A stretch of DNA of 14,984 nt, taken from UBA6345 sp045577635. GTDB taxonomy: Bacteria > Bacillota > Clostridia > Christensenellales > UBA1242. This document shows positions 1 through 8,168 of this stretch, one piece after another; positions within the stretch are counted from its first letter, which is position 1; each line of letters begins with the position of its first letter. Position numbers and translations under genes: made by a program. The stretch is taken from the NCBI GenBank assembly GCA_045577635.1, contig JAZNIS010000081.1, positions 1-14,984 of the forward strand. Direction: 5' to 3'. Below the pieces are notes generated by a model, which was given only the letters and a program-made list of their open reading frames with translations, was not told the DNA's origin and did not search any database.

Positions 1-2472
1 TTTACCCAATTTTCTAAATTGACCACTAGCCGTGTTTGAATTAACATACCCAACATCGCTAGTAGAAGTTGTTCCCACTGCATAAATAGAAACAGCATAA
101 TCACCAGCAGCATAAGATTCTGGAATTAGAATTTTTGCTTCAGTTGGTTCGTAAGTGTAAGTTTCAGCACTGCCAACAACTGTTACCATATATTTTGTGG
201 CATTATCAACTGCTGCCCATGTTAACTTATAGTTACTTAATGTGTTACTAGCTGCATCAACAGAAACTGCAATTGATTCAGTGTTAACACTTTGTAGTTT
301 GTAAACTGTTTTTTCTGTGTAAGAACTACTAATATAGTTTCCAACAGAAGGAACAGCTTTAACTTTAAATCTTACATTTTGACCTGTAATTGAAAGTGAA
401 ATTGTTGTATTTGTTTCAACTTCGGTTCCTTCAACTTCATCGCCTAAATAGAATTTATATTTTAAACCTTCGGTGTAATCCCAAGTAATTACACCATTTT
501 CGGTTCTTAAATTTGTAGGAGCTTCTAATCTAGAAACATTGAAAATTGCAACATCAGAAGAAATATTTCTAACATCGTCACCAACAGAAACAACATAAAT
601 TTTGTTAACTCCATCAATAACTCCACTGTTTAATTCGTAACCAACAGTTGGGTCAGAACCAATTAATCTGTAACTGCCATTGTTTAATTTAACATTATAA
701 TCTAATGCACCAGAAACAGCTGTAAATTTTAAAATATCGTTTGCAACAAAATATTCGTTTGCTGCTGCTAATTTATTAAATGCATAATTTGCGGCATTTG
801 CAACACCACTTGTAATGCTACTTACACCATCACCAACAGAAACAACTTTAACACCGTTTGCCCCGGTAGCAACATCAACAGGATTTAAAGTGTAAGAAGT
901 TGTTAATGTGCTATCAACATAATTTCCGTTTAAGTAAACAGCATAACTTGCCGCACCTGTAACCTCGTCCCAAACAACGGTTCCGTCATTTTGAACAGCT
1001 GTAATGTTTGTGTTTGCTAATTTAATAATTGTTTTACCTGTTTCAACAGGAACACCGTTTGCAACATTAATTGTATCGGTTACCAAACCTAATGCTCTAA
1101 CCGAAATATTATAAGTGCCAACAGCATTTAATTCTTCGGCTAAATTTACACTTGTGGTTGGTGTTGTAACAGTTTTGGTGTTTGTGCCGTTTGATAAAAT
1201 AATTTCGTATCCACCAGAAATTGCAATTCCGTTAAAGGTTAACACATTGTTTTCAATATTAAAGCCATCAACAGTAGCAATTCTTTTAACAACAATTTGA
1301 GATGAAGAACCTGCAACTGTTGTTGTTATATCGCCCAAAGGCAACACTGTAATTGTGTAATTTGTTCCAACAGTAAATTCTTCAGAAACTTCAATTTTAT
1401 TTTCAGTAACTTCAAACTCTGCGCCACTTGTTGGAAGTGCTGGGCTAACTGTAACTTTATAACCACTAGCACCTAAAACTTCTGGGAATGTTACATAAGA
1501 GTTTGTAATAACATTGTTAACTTTGTTTTGGTTGTTAAGTTCAAGTTGTGGAGTTGCTAATTTTGTAACAGCATATTTTTCACTAAATTCAGATTGGAAA
1601 ATATGGCAACCATCAACAACTTCGGAATTATGAGCAGCAGCAACTTCAACTTCATAAACTCCAGCATCTTGTGCTGAAATTGTGAATGAGTTAGTGCTAC
1701 AATAAGTTCCTTGACCTGCACCATTAACTTTAACTCTGTAATAAGGAGCTGTTGAATGTTCCAACCAAGTAAACACACCATTTTCAGCAGTTAAGTTTTC
1801 AATAGGAGAATATTTTAAAAATTTATATTCTTCACTATAATCACCATCTAGGAAATTAACAGCATCACCTAAAGCTTTAACTTTAACTGTGTGAACTTCA
1901 TCATAAGTTAATGGATGAGTTTCATCAAACACAGGTAAACTAACATAGTGTTCTGCTGTGCTAGTTGATGTGTCGGTTAAAGGATAATCAGTTCCATCAA
2001 TGTTAACCAAATAGTTTGTTGCATTAGGAACATTTTTGAACATAACAGAGTTTGAACCATTTGAATAATATAAACTAGCAGATTGTGTTAGTTTAACAGG
2101 GTCTGGCATAATTTTAACAAGAGTTGAAGTTTTTAATCCTGTTCCACTAATTGTGAAAGTAACTAAAACACCTTCAGTATCTTCTGCTTTACCTGTAACA
2201 GTTAATGTACCTGTAGCCGAATCAAAACTTGTGTGGCTTAAAGTTAATTTATCTGGTTTGTTAACAGAAACATCTACTTTTGTATTTGAAGAATCAGGTG
2301 GTTCAATAGTGTAATTAATCACCCTTGATTCATCAATAAAAGTAAAGGTTTCGGCAACATCAACCGAAATTTTTGTAGGACTTATCTCCTTATTAGAACA
2401 AGAGCAACCAACAAAAAAGATGCTTGCTAATGCTCCAAATATTAAAACTGATAATGATTTCCATTTTTTCAT
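1..2472 (-). CDS. Surface lipoprotein with tandem fibronectin-III-like repeats (3' end beyond window)
   Basis: I translated this by hand: one frame stays open for 824 codons from ATG at 2472 to the left edge, with no stop. The N-terminus is MKKWKS, then a hydrophobic stretch and the lipobox-like FVGC with Cys23 followed by SCSN. It is therefore probably an exported lipoprotein anchored by diacylglycerol at Cys23. Residues 30-120 look like one Ig-like (BIG-type) domain. From about residue 126 there are eight diverged repeats of 75-95 residues, starting near 126, 220, 306, 400, 487, 569, 651 and 728. Each has the plan NGxxTW-x-V-xGAxxYxVxVNG ... YxVxVxAxG ... S-x-x-KL, which resembles fibronectin type III. 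The start has a GGTGA ribosome site about 5 nt upstream. The repeats suggest a cell-surface adhesive or scaffolding role. No catalytic domain is visible, and a C-terminal domain could lie beyond the edge. Confidence 0.85.
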   Translation of the reverse strand, partial: MKKWKSLSVLIFGALASIFFVGCSCSNKEISPTKISVDVAETFTFIDESRVINYTIEPPDSSNTKVDVSVNKPDKLTLSHTSFDSATGTLTVTGKAEDTEGVLVTFTISGTGLKTSTLVKIMPDPVKLTQSASLYYSNGSNSVMFKNVPNATNYLVNIDGTDYPLTDTSTSTAEHYVSLPVFDETHPLTYDEVHTVKVKALGDAVNFLDGDYSEEYKFLKYSPIENLTAENGVFTWLEHSTAPYYRVKVNGAGQGTYCSTNSFTISAQDAGVYEVEVAAAHNSEVVDGCHIFQSEFSEKYAVTKLATPQLELNNQNKVNNVITNSYVTFPEVLGASGYKVTVSPALPTSGAEFEVTENKIEVSEEFTVGTNYTITVLPLGDITTTVAGSSSQIVVKRIATVDGFNIENNVLTFNGIAISGGYEIILSNGTNTKTVTTPTTSVNLAEELNAVGTYNISVRALGLVTDTINVANGVPVETGKTIIKLANTNITAVQNDGTVVWDEVTGAASYAVYLNGNYVDSTLTTSYTLNPVDVATGANGVKVVSVGDGVSSITSGVANAANYAFNKLAAANEYFVANDILKFTAVSGALDYNVKLNNGSYRLIGSDPTVGYELNSGVIDGVNKIYVVSVGDDVRNISSDVAIFNVSRLEAPTNLRTENGVITWDYTEGLKYKFYLGDEVEGTEVETNTTISLSITGQNVRFKVKAVPSVGNYISSSYTEKTVYKLQSVNTESIAVSVDAASNTLSNYKLTWAAVDNATKYMVTVVGSAETYTYEPTEAKILIPESYAAGDYAVSIYAVGTTSTSDVGYVNSNTASGQFRKLGK

Positions 2473-2517
2473 AATTTTCACCAATTTAATTATCGTATTT
2501 TTCTTTTAAACATTTGT

Positions 2518-2545
2518 ATTTTAACAAAAAAATTTTAAAGAACAA
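2518..2545 (-). promoter_or_regulatory. Promoter of the FN3-repeat lipoprotein gene
   Basis: On the minus strand, -35 TTGTTC (2540-2545), a 16-nt spacer and -10 TAAAAT (2518-2523), with TGT just upstream of the -10 (extended -10). The start site would fall near 2511, giving a leader of about 40 nt. Sequence match only; the surroundings are very AT-rich. Confidence 0.55.
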
Positions 2546-2700
2546 AACAAATAAACAATTAAATATAATTTATTTATTATATATAATTAATTATATTGTT
2601 TTATTTTTAGGTGTAATTTATTCAAAAAATAGCACAATTAAGCCCTATTTTTAACATTTTAATTTTTAAACCCAACCAAAGCAAAAATACAACTTTTTTA
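2546..2700. other. AT-rich divergent intergenic region
   Basis: This lies between the divergent promoters of the lipoprotein and slipin genes. It is almost pure A+T, with two weak inverted repeats: 2562-2570 with 2589-2597, and 2625-2632 with 2645-2652. No convincing ORF or RNA gene is visible. It probably only separates the two promoters. Confidence 0.5.
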
Positions 2701-2729
2701 TTGTTTATAAAAAAAGTTTTTGATATACT
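2701..2729 (+). promoter_or_regulatory. Promoter of the slipin gene
   Basis: -35 TTGTTT (2701-2706), a 17-nt spacer and -10 TATACT (2724-2729), with TGA immediately upstream making an extended -10. The expected start site is near 2736. The AAAGGAG ribosome site at 2744-2750 sits 8 nt before the ATG. Confidence 0.75.
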
Positions 2730-2758
2730 GAAATTAATAAAATAAAGGAGAAATAAAA

Positions 2759-3565
2759 ATGGGTTTACTTATAGCAATTGGTGTTATACTTTTAATTTTA
2801 ATATTGGTATCAATTAGACAAATTAACGAATATGAAAGAGGTATAAAATTTAGCCTTGGTAAATTTAAAAAGATTTTAGAACCTGGCTGGCACATAATTA
2901 TACCTATATTTCAAAGTTTTGAAAAAACTGATATAAGGGTTAAAGTAGTAGATGTTCCAGAACAAGATGCAATTACAAAAGATAATGTAACTATTAAAAT
3001 TAATGCCGTATTATACTTCCACATTTTTGATGCTAAAAAATCGTTAATTTCAGTTCAAAACTGCACATATGCAGTAACTCAATTAGCACAAACCACCATG
3101 AGAAACCTTGTTGGTAGTGTTACACTTGACGAACTTTTAACCGACAGAGAAAGAATTTCAAACGAAATTTGTTTAATCGTTGATAAAGCAACCGATGAAT
3201 GGGGTGTTAAAATTCAAAATGTTGAATTAAAAGATATTGCACTTCCTGCAGATATGCAAAGAGTTATTGCAAAAGTTGCTGAAGCAGAAAGAGAAAAAGC
3301 CGCTGTTATAACAAAAGCAAGTGGCGAACTAGAAGCATCAAGAAACTTATCACTTGCAGCAAAAGAACTATCTAATTCACCTGGTGCACTTCATTTAAGA
3401 ACACTTTCAACAATTAATGATGTTTCATCAGACCAATCAAACACAATTATTTTTGCAATTCCTATTGAAGTTATGAATGCTTTTGGTTCAAAAAATGTTT
3501 TAAAAACAGTTGAACAAGTTAAAGAAATTAAAACAAAAACTACAAAATCTAAAAAACAAAAATAA
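2759..3565 (+). CDS. Slipin (SPFH/Band 7, stomatin-like membrane protein)
   Basis: A 268-residue membrane-associated scaffold protein of the SPFH/prohibitin-stomatin superfamily, which oligomerises on membranes and organises lipid or protein microdomains. Residues 2-18 form one hydrophobic N-terminal helix. The Band 7 domain follows (about 20-190) with the typical YERGIKFSLGKF and LEPGWHIIIP segments. Next comes the slipin helix AKVAEAEREKAAVI (about 171-184), then the GALHLRTLSTI motif (209-219) and the hydrophobic NTIIFAIPIEV segment (228-237). The C-terminus (245-268) is Lys-rich. ATG at 2759 has a strong AAAGGAG 8 nt upstream. Many bacterial slipins are paired with an NfeD-family gene; none is adjacent here, since the gene has its own promoter and ends at a terminator. 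The family is clear, the specific cellular role unknown. Confidence 0.92.
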   Translation: MGLLIAIGVILLILILVSIRQINEYERGIKFSLGKFKKILEPGWHIIIPIFQSFEKTDIRVKVVDVPEQDAITKDNVTIKINAVLYFHIFDAKKSLISVQNCTYAVTQLAQTTMRNLVGSVTLDELLTDRERISNEICLIVDKATDEWGVKIQNVELKDIALPADMQRVIAKVAEAEREKAAVITKASGELEASRNLSLAAKELSNSPGALHLRTLSTINDVSSDQSNTIIFAIPIEVMNAFGSKNVLKTVEQVKEIKTKTTKSKKQK

Positions 3566-3574
3566 TTAAAAACA

Positions 3575-3606
3575 AAAAACCTACTAGCCAAAACTAGTAG
3601 GTTTTT
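3575..3606. terminator. Bidirectional terminator between slipin gene and pheT
   Basis: A perfect 13-bp stem (3575-3587 with 3594-3606) and a 6-nt loop, CCAAAA. It has T-rich tracts in both directions: TTTTTATTTTTT on the plus strand and TTTTTTGTTTTT on the minus strand. It lies 9 nt past the slipin stop and 5 nt past the pheT stop, so it should serve both convergent genes. Confidence 0.9.
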
Positions 3607-3611
3607 ATTTT

Positions 3612-5993
3612 TTAACCTTTTAAATTAATTCCGTTATTTTTAAAATGTTCAATTAGGTTATTAGAGAATTTTTCAATGTCTTTTGCTTCCAAGGTTCTGT
3701 CCATAGCAGAAATCACAAAGTTAAATGTATAACTTTTGTGGTCAGGATTTTGTTCGGTGTTAACATAAATATCTTTTAAACTATATTCCATGTTTAATTT
3801 TGTTTTGTATGTTGAAATAATTTCTTGTAAACCAGCATACATAACCCCATTTGGAATAAGGAATGTAAAATCAAGGTCAACACTTTGATATTTACTAACT
3901 TTTTGTCTTTCAAGTTTAACTTCTTCTGCTTCGCAAAGTTTAGAGAAATCTAATTCTAAACAAGCCAAATTATGTTTAGGACAAATATTTTCTTTAATTT
4001 CAGGATGAGCAACCCCCATTTCACCAATAACTTCACCGTTAAGAAGTGCAATAACATTTGAATTTACAGGGTGATAGTAATTAGAAGTTTCACCTTTTAA
4101 ATAGTTAACTTTTGTTTTCATAAGTGAACTGCAAATGTTTTCCAACATTGTTTTAAGTTCAAAATAAAGGTCTTTTTCAGTTTTTTCTGTGCTTAATAAA
4201 ACAATGCTTAATTTGTGATCTTCTTTTGCTAAATTGTTTTCAGTTAAACCACTAACAGCTCTGCCAATTTCACAAATTTTAATTGTTTCAAAATTATTTT
4301 TGTTTTCACTTGCAAATTTAAGAAGTGTTGGAGTTAGTTTACTTCTAATTCCTGCTTGACCACTATTTGATGTGTCCAACAAACTAATATAACTTTCGAT
4401 TTCAATACCATTTGCTTTGTTAAAATCTGCATAATTCCAAATATAAGAATGAACTTCGCTTACAGCATATTTTTCGGCTAGTAATCTTTTTACTTTATAT
4501 TCTAAAATATGTTCTTTACTTTGTTCAACAGGTTCTAAATTAAAACTCATACTTTCTGGAACAATGTTATCGTAACCATACATTCTTAAAACTTCTTCAA
4601 CTAAATCTTCTTTAATTGAAACATCTTTTGTTGCTCTCCAAGAAGGAACTTTAACTTTGATTGTTTCATTGTTACTGTTAAGTTCAAAACCAAGAGCAGT
4701 TAAAATGCTATCAACTTTTTGTTTTGGTAAATTTACACCACTTCTTTTATTTAAGAAATCGTAAGTTATTTCAATTTCCCTTTCAGGATATTTAAACCCA
4801 TAAACATCGGTTAAGGCAGAACAAACTTTAACTCCGCCATCAATTTCTTTTAAAATTTTAACAAGTCGGGCAATAGCAACTGTTGTTGTTTCAGGGTCTA
4901 AACTTTTTTCATATCTAACCGAAGCATCGGTAGCAAGACCAATCTTTTTAACTGTTTTTCTAATTGCAACAGCATCAAACACAGCACTTTCAAGTAAAAG
5001 TGAGTTTGTTTTATCGGTAATACCAGATTTTAAGCCACCTTTAACACCTGCAATTGCAACAGGTTCACGATTATCATCACAAATAACCAAACTGCCAGCA
5101 GGAACTTTGTGTGTTTCCCCTTCCAAAGTTAACATATCAACTTCGGTTTTAGGTTCAGTAACGGTAATTCCTTTAACAACTTCGTGGTCAAAAGCATGCA
5201 TAGGTTGTCCTAATTCAAGCATTAAATAGTTTGTCATATCGGCAAGCAAATTAATATCTCTCATACCACAATAGTTTAATCTAATTTTCATAGCCATAGG
5301 ACTACGGGTTTCGGTAATGTTTTCAACAGCAATACCACTATAACGATAGCAATTTTTACTTTCAACTTTAATGTTTAATTGTTTTAAGTTATTGTAATTA
5401 GTTAAATCTTCAACTTGCATAAGTTTTAATTCTCTGCCAAAAATTGCAGCAAATTCCCTTGCAATACCATAATGTCCCCAAAGGTCTGGTCTGTTTGTTA
5501 AACTTTTGTTATCAATTTCAAAAACCACATCGTTAATAGGATAAATATCACAAAGTGGTGTGCCCATTTTTTCGGTTGTAGTAATATCCATAATTCCATT
5601 GTTATCTGAACCTATTCCTAATTCTTGTTCAGAGCAACACATACCAAAACTTTCAACACCAACCAATTTTGCCTTACCAATTTTATAGCCATTAACCATT
5701 CCACCAACTCTGGCAAAAGCAGTAACCATACCAACTCTAACATTAGGAGCACCACAAACAACTTGTGTTAACTCTTCTTTGCCATCGTCAACTTGTAAAA
5801 TGTGTAAATGATCACTTTTAGGGTGATTTTCTATTTTTTCAATTCTAGCCAAAACAACTTCTTTTGTGTTTTCGCCCATTTTATAAACATCTTCAATTTC
5901 AGCTGTGGCCAAATTAAACCTTTTAATAAGTTCATCAGTTTCAATGCCACTTAAATCTACGAAATCTTTAATCCAATTTATTGAAATTCTCAT
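3612..5993 (-). CDS. pheT: Phenylalanyl-tRNA synthetase beta subunit
   Basis: A 793-residue beta subunit of the cytoplasmic alpha2-beta2 enzyme that charges tRNA-Phe. The normal bacterial length is about 785-805. Residues about 39-150 are the EMAP-like tRNA-binding domain (EKIENHPKSDHLHILQVDDG). The B3/B4 region follows (about 210-380; it carries editing activity in the family), then the B5 domain (about 405-475) and the catalytic-core-like region. The C-terminal ferredoxin-fold anticodon-binding domain begins near 700 (KVSKYQSVDLDFTFL) and ends in NNGINLKG. The ATG at 5993 is 10 nt past the pheS stop. Its AAGGAG ribosome site begins within the pheS TAA, so the two genes are translationally close and co-transcribed. 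No truncation is seen. Confidence 0.97.
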   Translation of the reverse strand: MRISINWIKDFVDLSGIETDELIKRFNLATAEIEDVYKMGENTKEVVLARIEKIENHPKSDHLHILQVDDGKEELTQVVCGAPNVRVGMVTAFARVGGMVNGYKIGKAKLVGVESFGMCCSEQELGIGSDNNGIMDITTTEKMGTPLCDIYPINDVVFEIDNKSLTNRPDLWGHYGIAREFAAIFGRELKLMQVEDLTNYNNLKQLNIKVESKNCYRYSGIAVENITETRSPMAMKIRLNYCGMRDINLLADMTNYLMLELGQPMHAFDHEVVKGITVTEPKTEVDMLTLEGETHKVPAGSLVICDDNREPVAIAGVKGGLKSGITDKTNSLLLESAVFDAVAIRKTVKKIGLATDASVRYEKSLDPETTTVAIARLVKILKEIDGGVKVCSALTDVYGFKYPEREIEITYDFLNKRSGVNLPKQKVDSILTALGFELNSNNETIKVKVPSWRATKDVSIKEDLVEEVLRMYGYDNIVPESMSFNLEPVEQSKEHILEYKVKRLLAEKYAVSEVHSYIWNYADFNKANGIEIESYISLLDTSNSGQAGIRSKLTPTLLKFASENKNNFETIKICEIGRAVSGLTENNLAKEDHKLSIVLLSTEKTEKDLYFELKTMLENICSSLMKTKVNYLKGETSNYYHPVNSNVIALLNGEVIGEMGVAHPEIKENICPKHNLACLELDFSKLCEAEEVKLERQKVSKYQSVDLDFTFLIPNGVMYAGLQEIISTYKTKLNMEYSLKDIYVNTEQNPDHKSYTFNFVISAMDRTLEAKDIEKFSNNLIEHFKNNGINLKG

Positions 5994-6003
5994 CTTATTC
6001 TCC

Positions 6004-7035
6004 TTAAATGTTTAGTTTGAAAGGTTTTAATATTTTTAAATTTCCACTATTTAAAGCTCTAATATCATTTAAGCCAGATTTAATCATAACTAACCTATCA
6101 AAGCCCAAACCAAATGCACAACCACTATATTTTTCAGGGTCAATGCCAGCCATTTTTAATACATTAGGATGAATCATACCACATGGGCAAAGTTCAATCC
6201 AACCACTTCCACCACAAGTTGAACAACCTGTTCCACCACAGAACGGACATTTAACATCCATTTCAAAACTTGGTTCGGTAAATGGGAAGAAACCTGGACG
6301 AAGCCTAACTTCAACTTCTTTTTTAAATACTTTTGAAAGCATTTCCTTCATAAAGTAAATTAAGTTTGCAACACTAACATTTTCGTCAACAATAACACCT
6401 TCCATTTGGAAGAAAGTGTTTTCGTGTCCAGCATCTAATGCTTCATTTCTAAAACATCTACCAGGGAACACAACTTTACAAGTTCCTTTGTATTTACTTA
6501 AAATACGGTTTTGACCAGCAGAAGTGTGAGTTTTTAAAACTTGACCATTATTTAACCAGAAAGTATCTTGAACATCTCTGGCTGGGTGAGTTGCAGGAAC
6601 ATTAACAGCATCAAAGTTGTTAAATTCGGTTTCAACTTCATTTCCCATATCAACCACAAATCCCATAGAAACAAAAACATCTTCAACTTCCTTTTGAATA
6701 ATTGTTCTTGGGTGAAGTGAACCAACATTTGTTTCAACAGGTAAAGTAATATCAATAACTTCGGCATTATTAATTTGTTCTAAAACTCTGGCTTTTTCTA
6801 AATTTGTAGCCATTTCGGTTAAACTGTTTTCAATTTCGGTTTTAACAGCATTAATCTTCATACCCATTTCTCTTTTTTGTTCGTTAGGAACATCTTTAAG
6901 CATAGGCATAAGTAATGTAATTAAACCCTTTTTACCCATATATTTTAGTCGTAGTTCTTCCAAACTTTTTTGGTTTGAAACAGATTTAACATCTACTTCA
7001 AATTGCTTTTTTACTTCTTCTATTTTTTGTAACAT
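6004..7035 (-). CDS. pheS: Phenylalanyl-tRNA synthetase alpha subunit
   Basis: The 343-residue catalytic alpha subunit (class II synthetase) that activates Phe and transfers it to tRNA-Phe with PheT. An N-terminal coiled coil (1-90) is followed by motif 1 (about 108-126, HPRTIIQKEVEDVF) and motif 2 (PGRCFRNEALDAGHENTFFQMEG, 191-213). The insert CPFCGGTGCSTCGG (263-276), common in Bacillota PheS, comes next, then motif 3 (AFGLGFDRL, 307-315). I chose ATG at 7035 rather than the in-frame ATG at 7059. An AAAGGAGA ribosome site (7042-7049) sits 6 nt before 7035, and proteins starting MLQKIEEVKK fit the family. The earlier ATG falls in the T-rich tail of the leader terminator. Expression is controlled by the upstream T-box. 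Confidence 0.97.
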   Translation of the reverse strand: MLQKIEEVKKQFEVDVKSVSNQKSLEELRLKYMGKKGLITLLMPMLKDVPNEQKREMGMKINAVKTEIENSLTEMATNLEKARVLEQINNAEVIDITLPVETNVGSLHPRTIIQKEVEDVFVSMGFVVDMGNEVETEFNNFDAVNVPATHPARDVQDTFWLNNGQVLKTHTSAGQNRILSKYKGTCKVVFPGRCFRNEALDAGHENTFFQMEGVIVDENVSVANLIYFMKEMLSKVFKKEVEVRLRPGFFPFTEPSFEMDVKCPFCGGTGCSTCGGSGWIELCPCGMIHPNVLKMAGIDPEKYSGCAFGLGFDRLVMIKSGLNDIRALNSGNLKILKPFKLNI

Positions 7036-7063
7036 TTTCGTTCTCCTTTTAAAAAACAAAAAA

Positions 7064-7085
7064 GTGCCCTAAACTAATAGGACAC
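7064..7085 (-). terminator. T-box-controlled terminator before pheS
   Basis: On the minus strand GTGTCCTA (7078-7085) pairs with TAGGGCAC (7064-7071) across a 6-nt loop, with one G-U pair, followed by TTTTTTGTTTTTT (7051-7063). Bases 7078-7085 are exactly those needed for the antiterminator, so the two structures are mutually exclusive. Confidence 0.92.
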
Positions 7086-7311
7086 CTTAATTTTAAAGTG
7101 TGGTACCACCTAATTTTACCCTGCAATAAGCATAGGCCTCGTTAGTAATTTTTACGGTTTTTATCCGGCACCCACTTACTTTCTCGTGGGGCAACTCCAA
7201 TGCTGAAATTCACACAATGCTTTGAACATAGTTGGCTCTCAGTCGGCGACCAACCTTCCTTATATGAAAAACAATGGCTACTTACACATCTTCATAGTTT
7301 TTATTTAACTG
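7064..7311 (-). ncRNA. T-box riboswitch (tRNA-Phe-sensing leader of pheST)
   Basis: An untranslated leader on the minus strand that binds uncharged tRNA-Phe and then allows readthrough into pheST. The Stem I base can pair 7296-7299 with 7193-7196. The apical hairpin GTTGG/CCAAC pairs 7250-7254 with 7231-7235. The specifier on the 3' side of Stem I reads GAATTTCAG: TTC is at 7205-7207, and a one-base shift gives TTT, also Phe. A stem-III-like CCCAC/GTGGG hairpin spans 7171-7190. The conserved T-box GGTGGTACC is at 7102-7110. Its antiterminator pairs TAGG (7109-7112) with CCTA (7078-7081) and ACAC (7098-7101) with GTGT (7082-7085). This leaves a 7-nt bulge, TGGTACC, whose TGGT can pair with an ACCA tRNA end, so discriminator A, as in tRNA-Phe. 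The 3' arm is shared with the terminator. Confidence 0.96.
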
Positions 7312-7317
7312 TTTACT

Positions 7318-7346
7318 AATATATCATTAAAAATTGTTTAAGTCAA
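7318..7346 (-). promoter_or_regulatory. Promoter of the T-box-pheST operon
   Basis: -35 TTGACT (7341-7346), a 17-nt spacer and -10 TATATT (7318-7323), with TGA directly upstream (extended -10). The start site is expected near 7311, just before Stem I of the T-box. Confidence 0.85.
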
Positions 7347-7393
7347 TGCAAAAACAAAATTAATTGTTTGTAATTACAATTTATAAACTAAAT

Positions 7394-8020
7394 TTAAAAA
7401 ATTTCGGCAATATAAAAGTTTAACCTATCTAACAACAATTTAATTGCATAACCATCTAACACCCTATGGTTTAATTCCATATTAAAATTAACAAACTTTT
7501 CACCATTAACATCTTTAATTTTATCCCAAGCAAACCTAGGAATAAAATCGTTTTTATCACCTGTTTTTGGGTGTTGCACATCAGTAAATTCAAACCAAGG
7601 AGTGCAAGTAATATATGCAATACAGTTATTGTCTCTTGAAATTTCAGGATATAAACCATTTTGCTTATCATCGGTTTCTTTTCCTTTTTTACAAAATTCA
7701 ATAACATCATCTTCGTAGGCAACATCAATAAACCTAATGTTTCTTTCACCCTTTCTTAAACAAACAAAATTAATCCAATTATTATCATTAACAACCAACT
7801 TATCATTAATTACTCTAATGTTAAAATCTTCCACATCTTTTAATGCTTTAAACAAAGCATATCCCAATGAAAAATAAAAAGAAACATTGTTTTGTTTAGA
7901 AAAGTTATAAACCTTTGTAACATTTAACGGGGTTGTTACACCAAACATGGGCATAGCACCCTTACTATACTCATTAAAAAACTCTGCCCTTTCCCAATTG
8001 TTTAAATCAATAACCTTCAT
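7394..8020 (-). CDS. Chloramphenicol acetyltransferase-family protein (type A CAT fold)
   Basis: A 208-residue protein of the trimeric CAT family, acetyl-CoA-dependent O-acetyltransferases; typical members have 213-220 residues. The N-terminal WERAEFFNEY (9-18) matches the CAT WxRxxxF segment including the conserved Arg (R11). Residues 135-147 (AYITCTPWFEFTD) align with the CAT strand usually written VSANPWVSFTS. The active-site motif is NHRVLDGYA (184-192), giving catalytic His185 and Asp189 in HxxxDG. Oddly, the position equivalent to CATIII Ser148, which stabilises the transition state, is Thr138, and His185 is preceded by Asn rather than His. The acyl acceptor may therefore not be chloramphenicol. 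The ATG at 8020 has an AAGGGGTG ribosome site. No clear terminator follows, so readthrough into the pheST leader is possible. Confidence 0.85.
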   Translation of the reverse strand: MKVIDLNNWERAEFFNEYSKGAMPMFGVTTPLNVTKVYNFSKQNNVSFYFSLGYALFKALKDVEDFNIRVINDKLVVNDNNWINFVCLRKGERNIRFIDVAYEDDVIEFCKKGKETDDKQNGLYPEISRDNNCIAYITCTPWFEFTDVQHPKTGDKNDFIPRFAWDKIKDVNGEKFVNFNMELNHRVLDGYAIKLLLDRLNFYIAEIF

Positions 8021-8052
8021 TTTACACCCCTTACTTTAAACAAATTTAATTA

Positions 8053-8081
8053 ATTCTAACACCTAAATTAAAATAATCAAA
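8053..8081 (-). promoter_or_regulatory. Probable promoter of the CAT-family gene
   Basis: On the minus strand a weak -35 TTTGAT (8076-8081), a 17-nt spacer and -10 TAGAAT (8053-8058), preceded by TGT (extended -10). The start site is near 8046, giving a leader of about 26 nt. The -35 is poor; the call rests on the extended -10 and on position. Confidence 0.5.
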
Positions 8082-8123
8082 ACAACTATTTAATTATTAT
8101 ATAATTAACATTAAAAATTTTCC

Positions 8124-8152
8124 TTGACACCCACTTTTTAATATGTTAAACT
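8124..8152 (+). promoter_or_regulatory. Promoter of helD
   Basis: Consensus -35 TTGACA (8124-8129), a 17-nt spacer and -10 TAAACT (8147-8152), with TGT immediately upstream (extended -10). The start site is expected around 8158-8160, about 10 nt before the leader hairpin. The best -35 match in the window. Confidence 0.8.
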
Positions 8153-8168
8153 GACTTCGCTAATTTTC

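Noticed and set aside
1115..1781. Short open frames at 1115-1300 (plus) and 1557-1781 (minus).
   Set aside because: Both lie inside the long lipoprotein reading frame, lack ribosome sites and look like shadows.
2562..2652. AT-only inverted repeats between the divergent lipoprotein and slipin genes, considered as operators or terminators.
   Set aside because: They contain almost no G-C pairs and are expected by chance in such AT-rich sequence.
7036..7059. A longer PheS from ATG 7059.
   Set aside because: That ATG is in the T-rich tail of the T-box terminator without a ribosome site; ATG 7035 has AAAGGAGA at ideal spacing.
7362..7381. A small inverted repeat AATTGT/ACAATT after the CAT-family gene, followed by a T-rich stretch on the minus strand, as a terminator.
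   Set aside because: The stem has 6 bp with a single G-C pair, in very AT-rich DNA; too weak to call.
7394..8020. Calling this a chloramphenicol resistance gene.
   Set aside because: Only the fold and active-site motif are visible; Ser148 is replaced by Thr and there is no mobile-element context.
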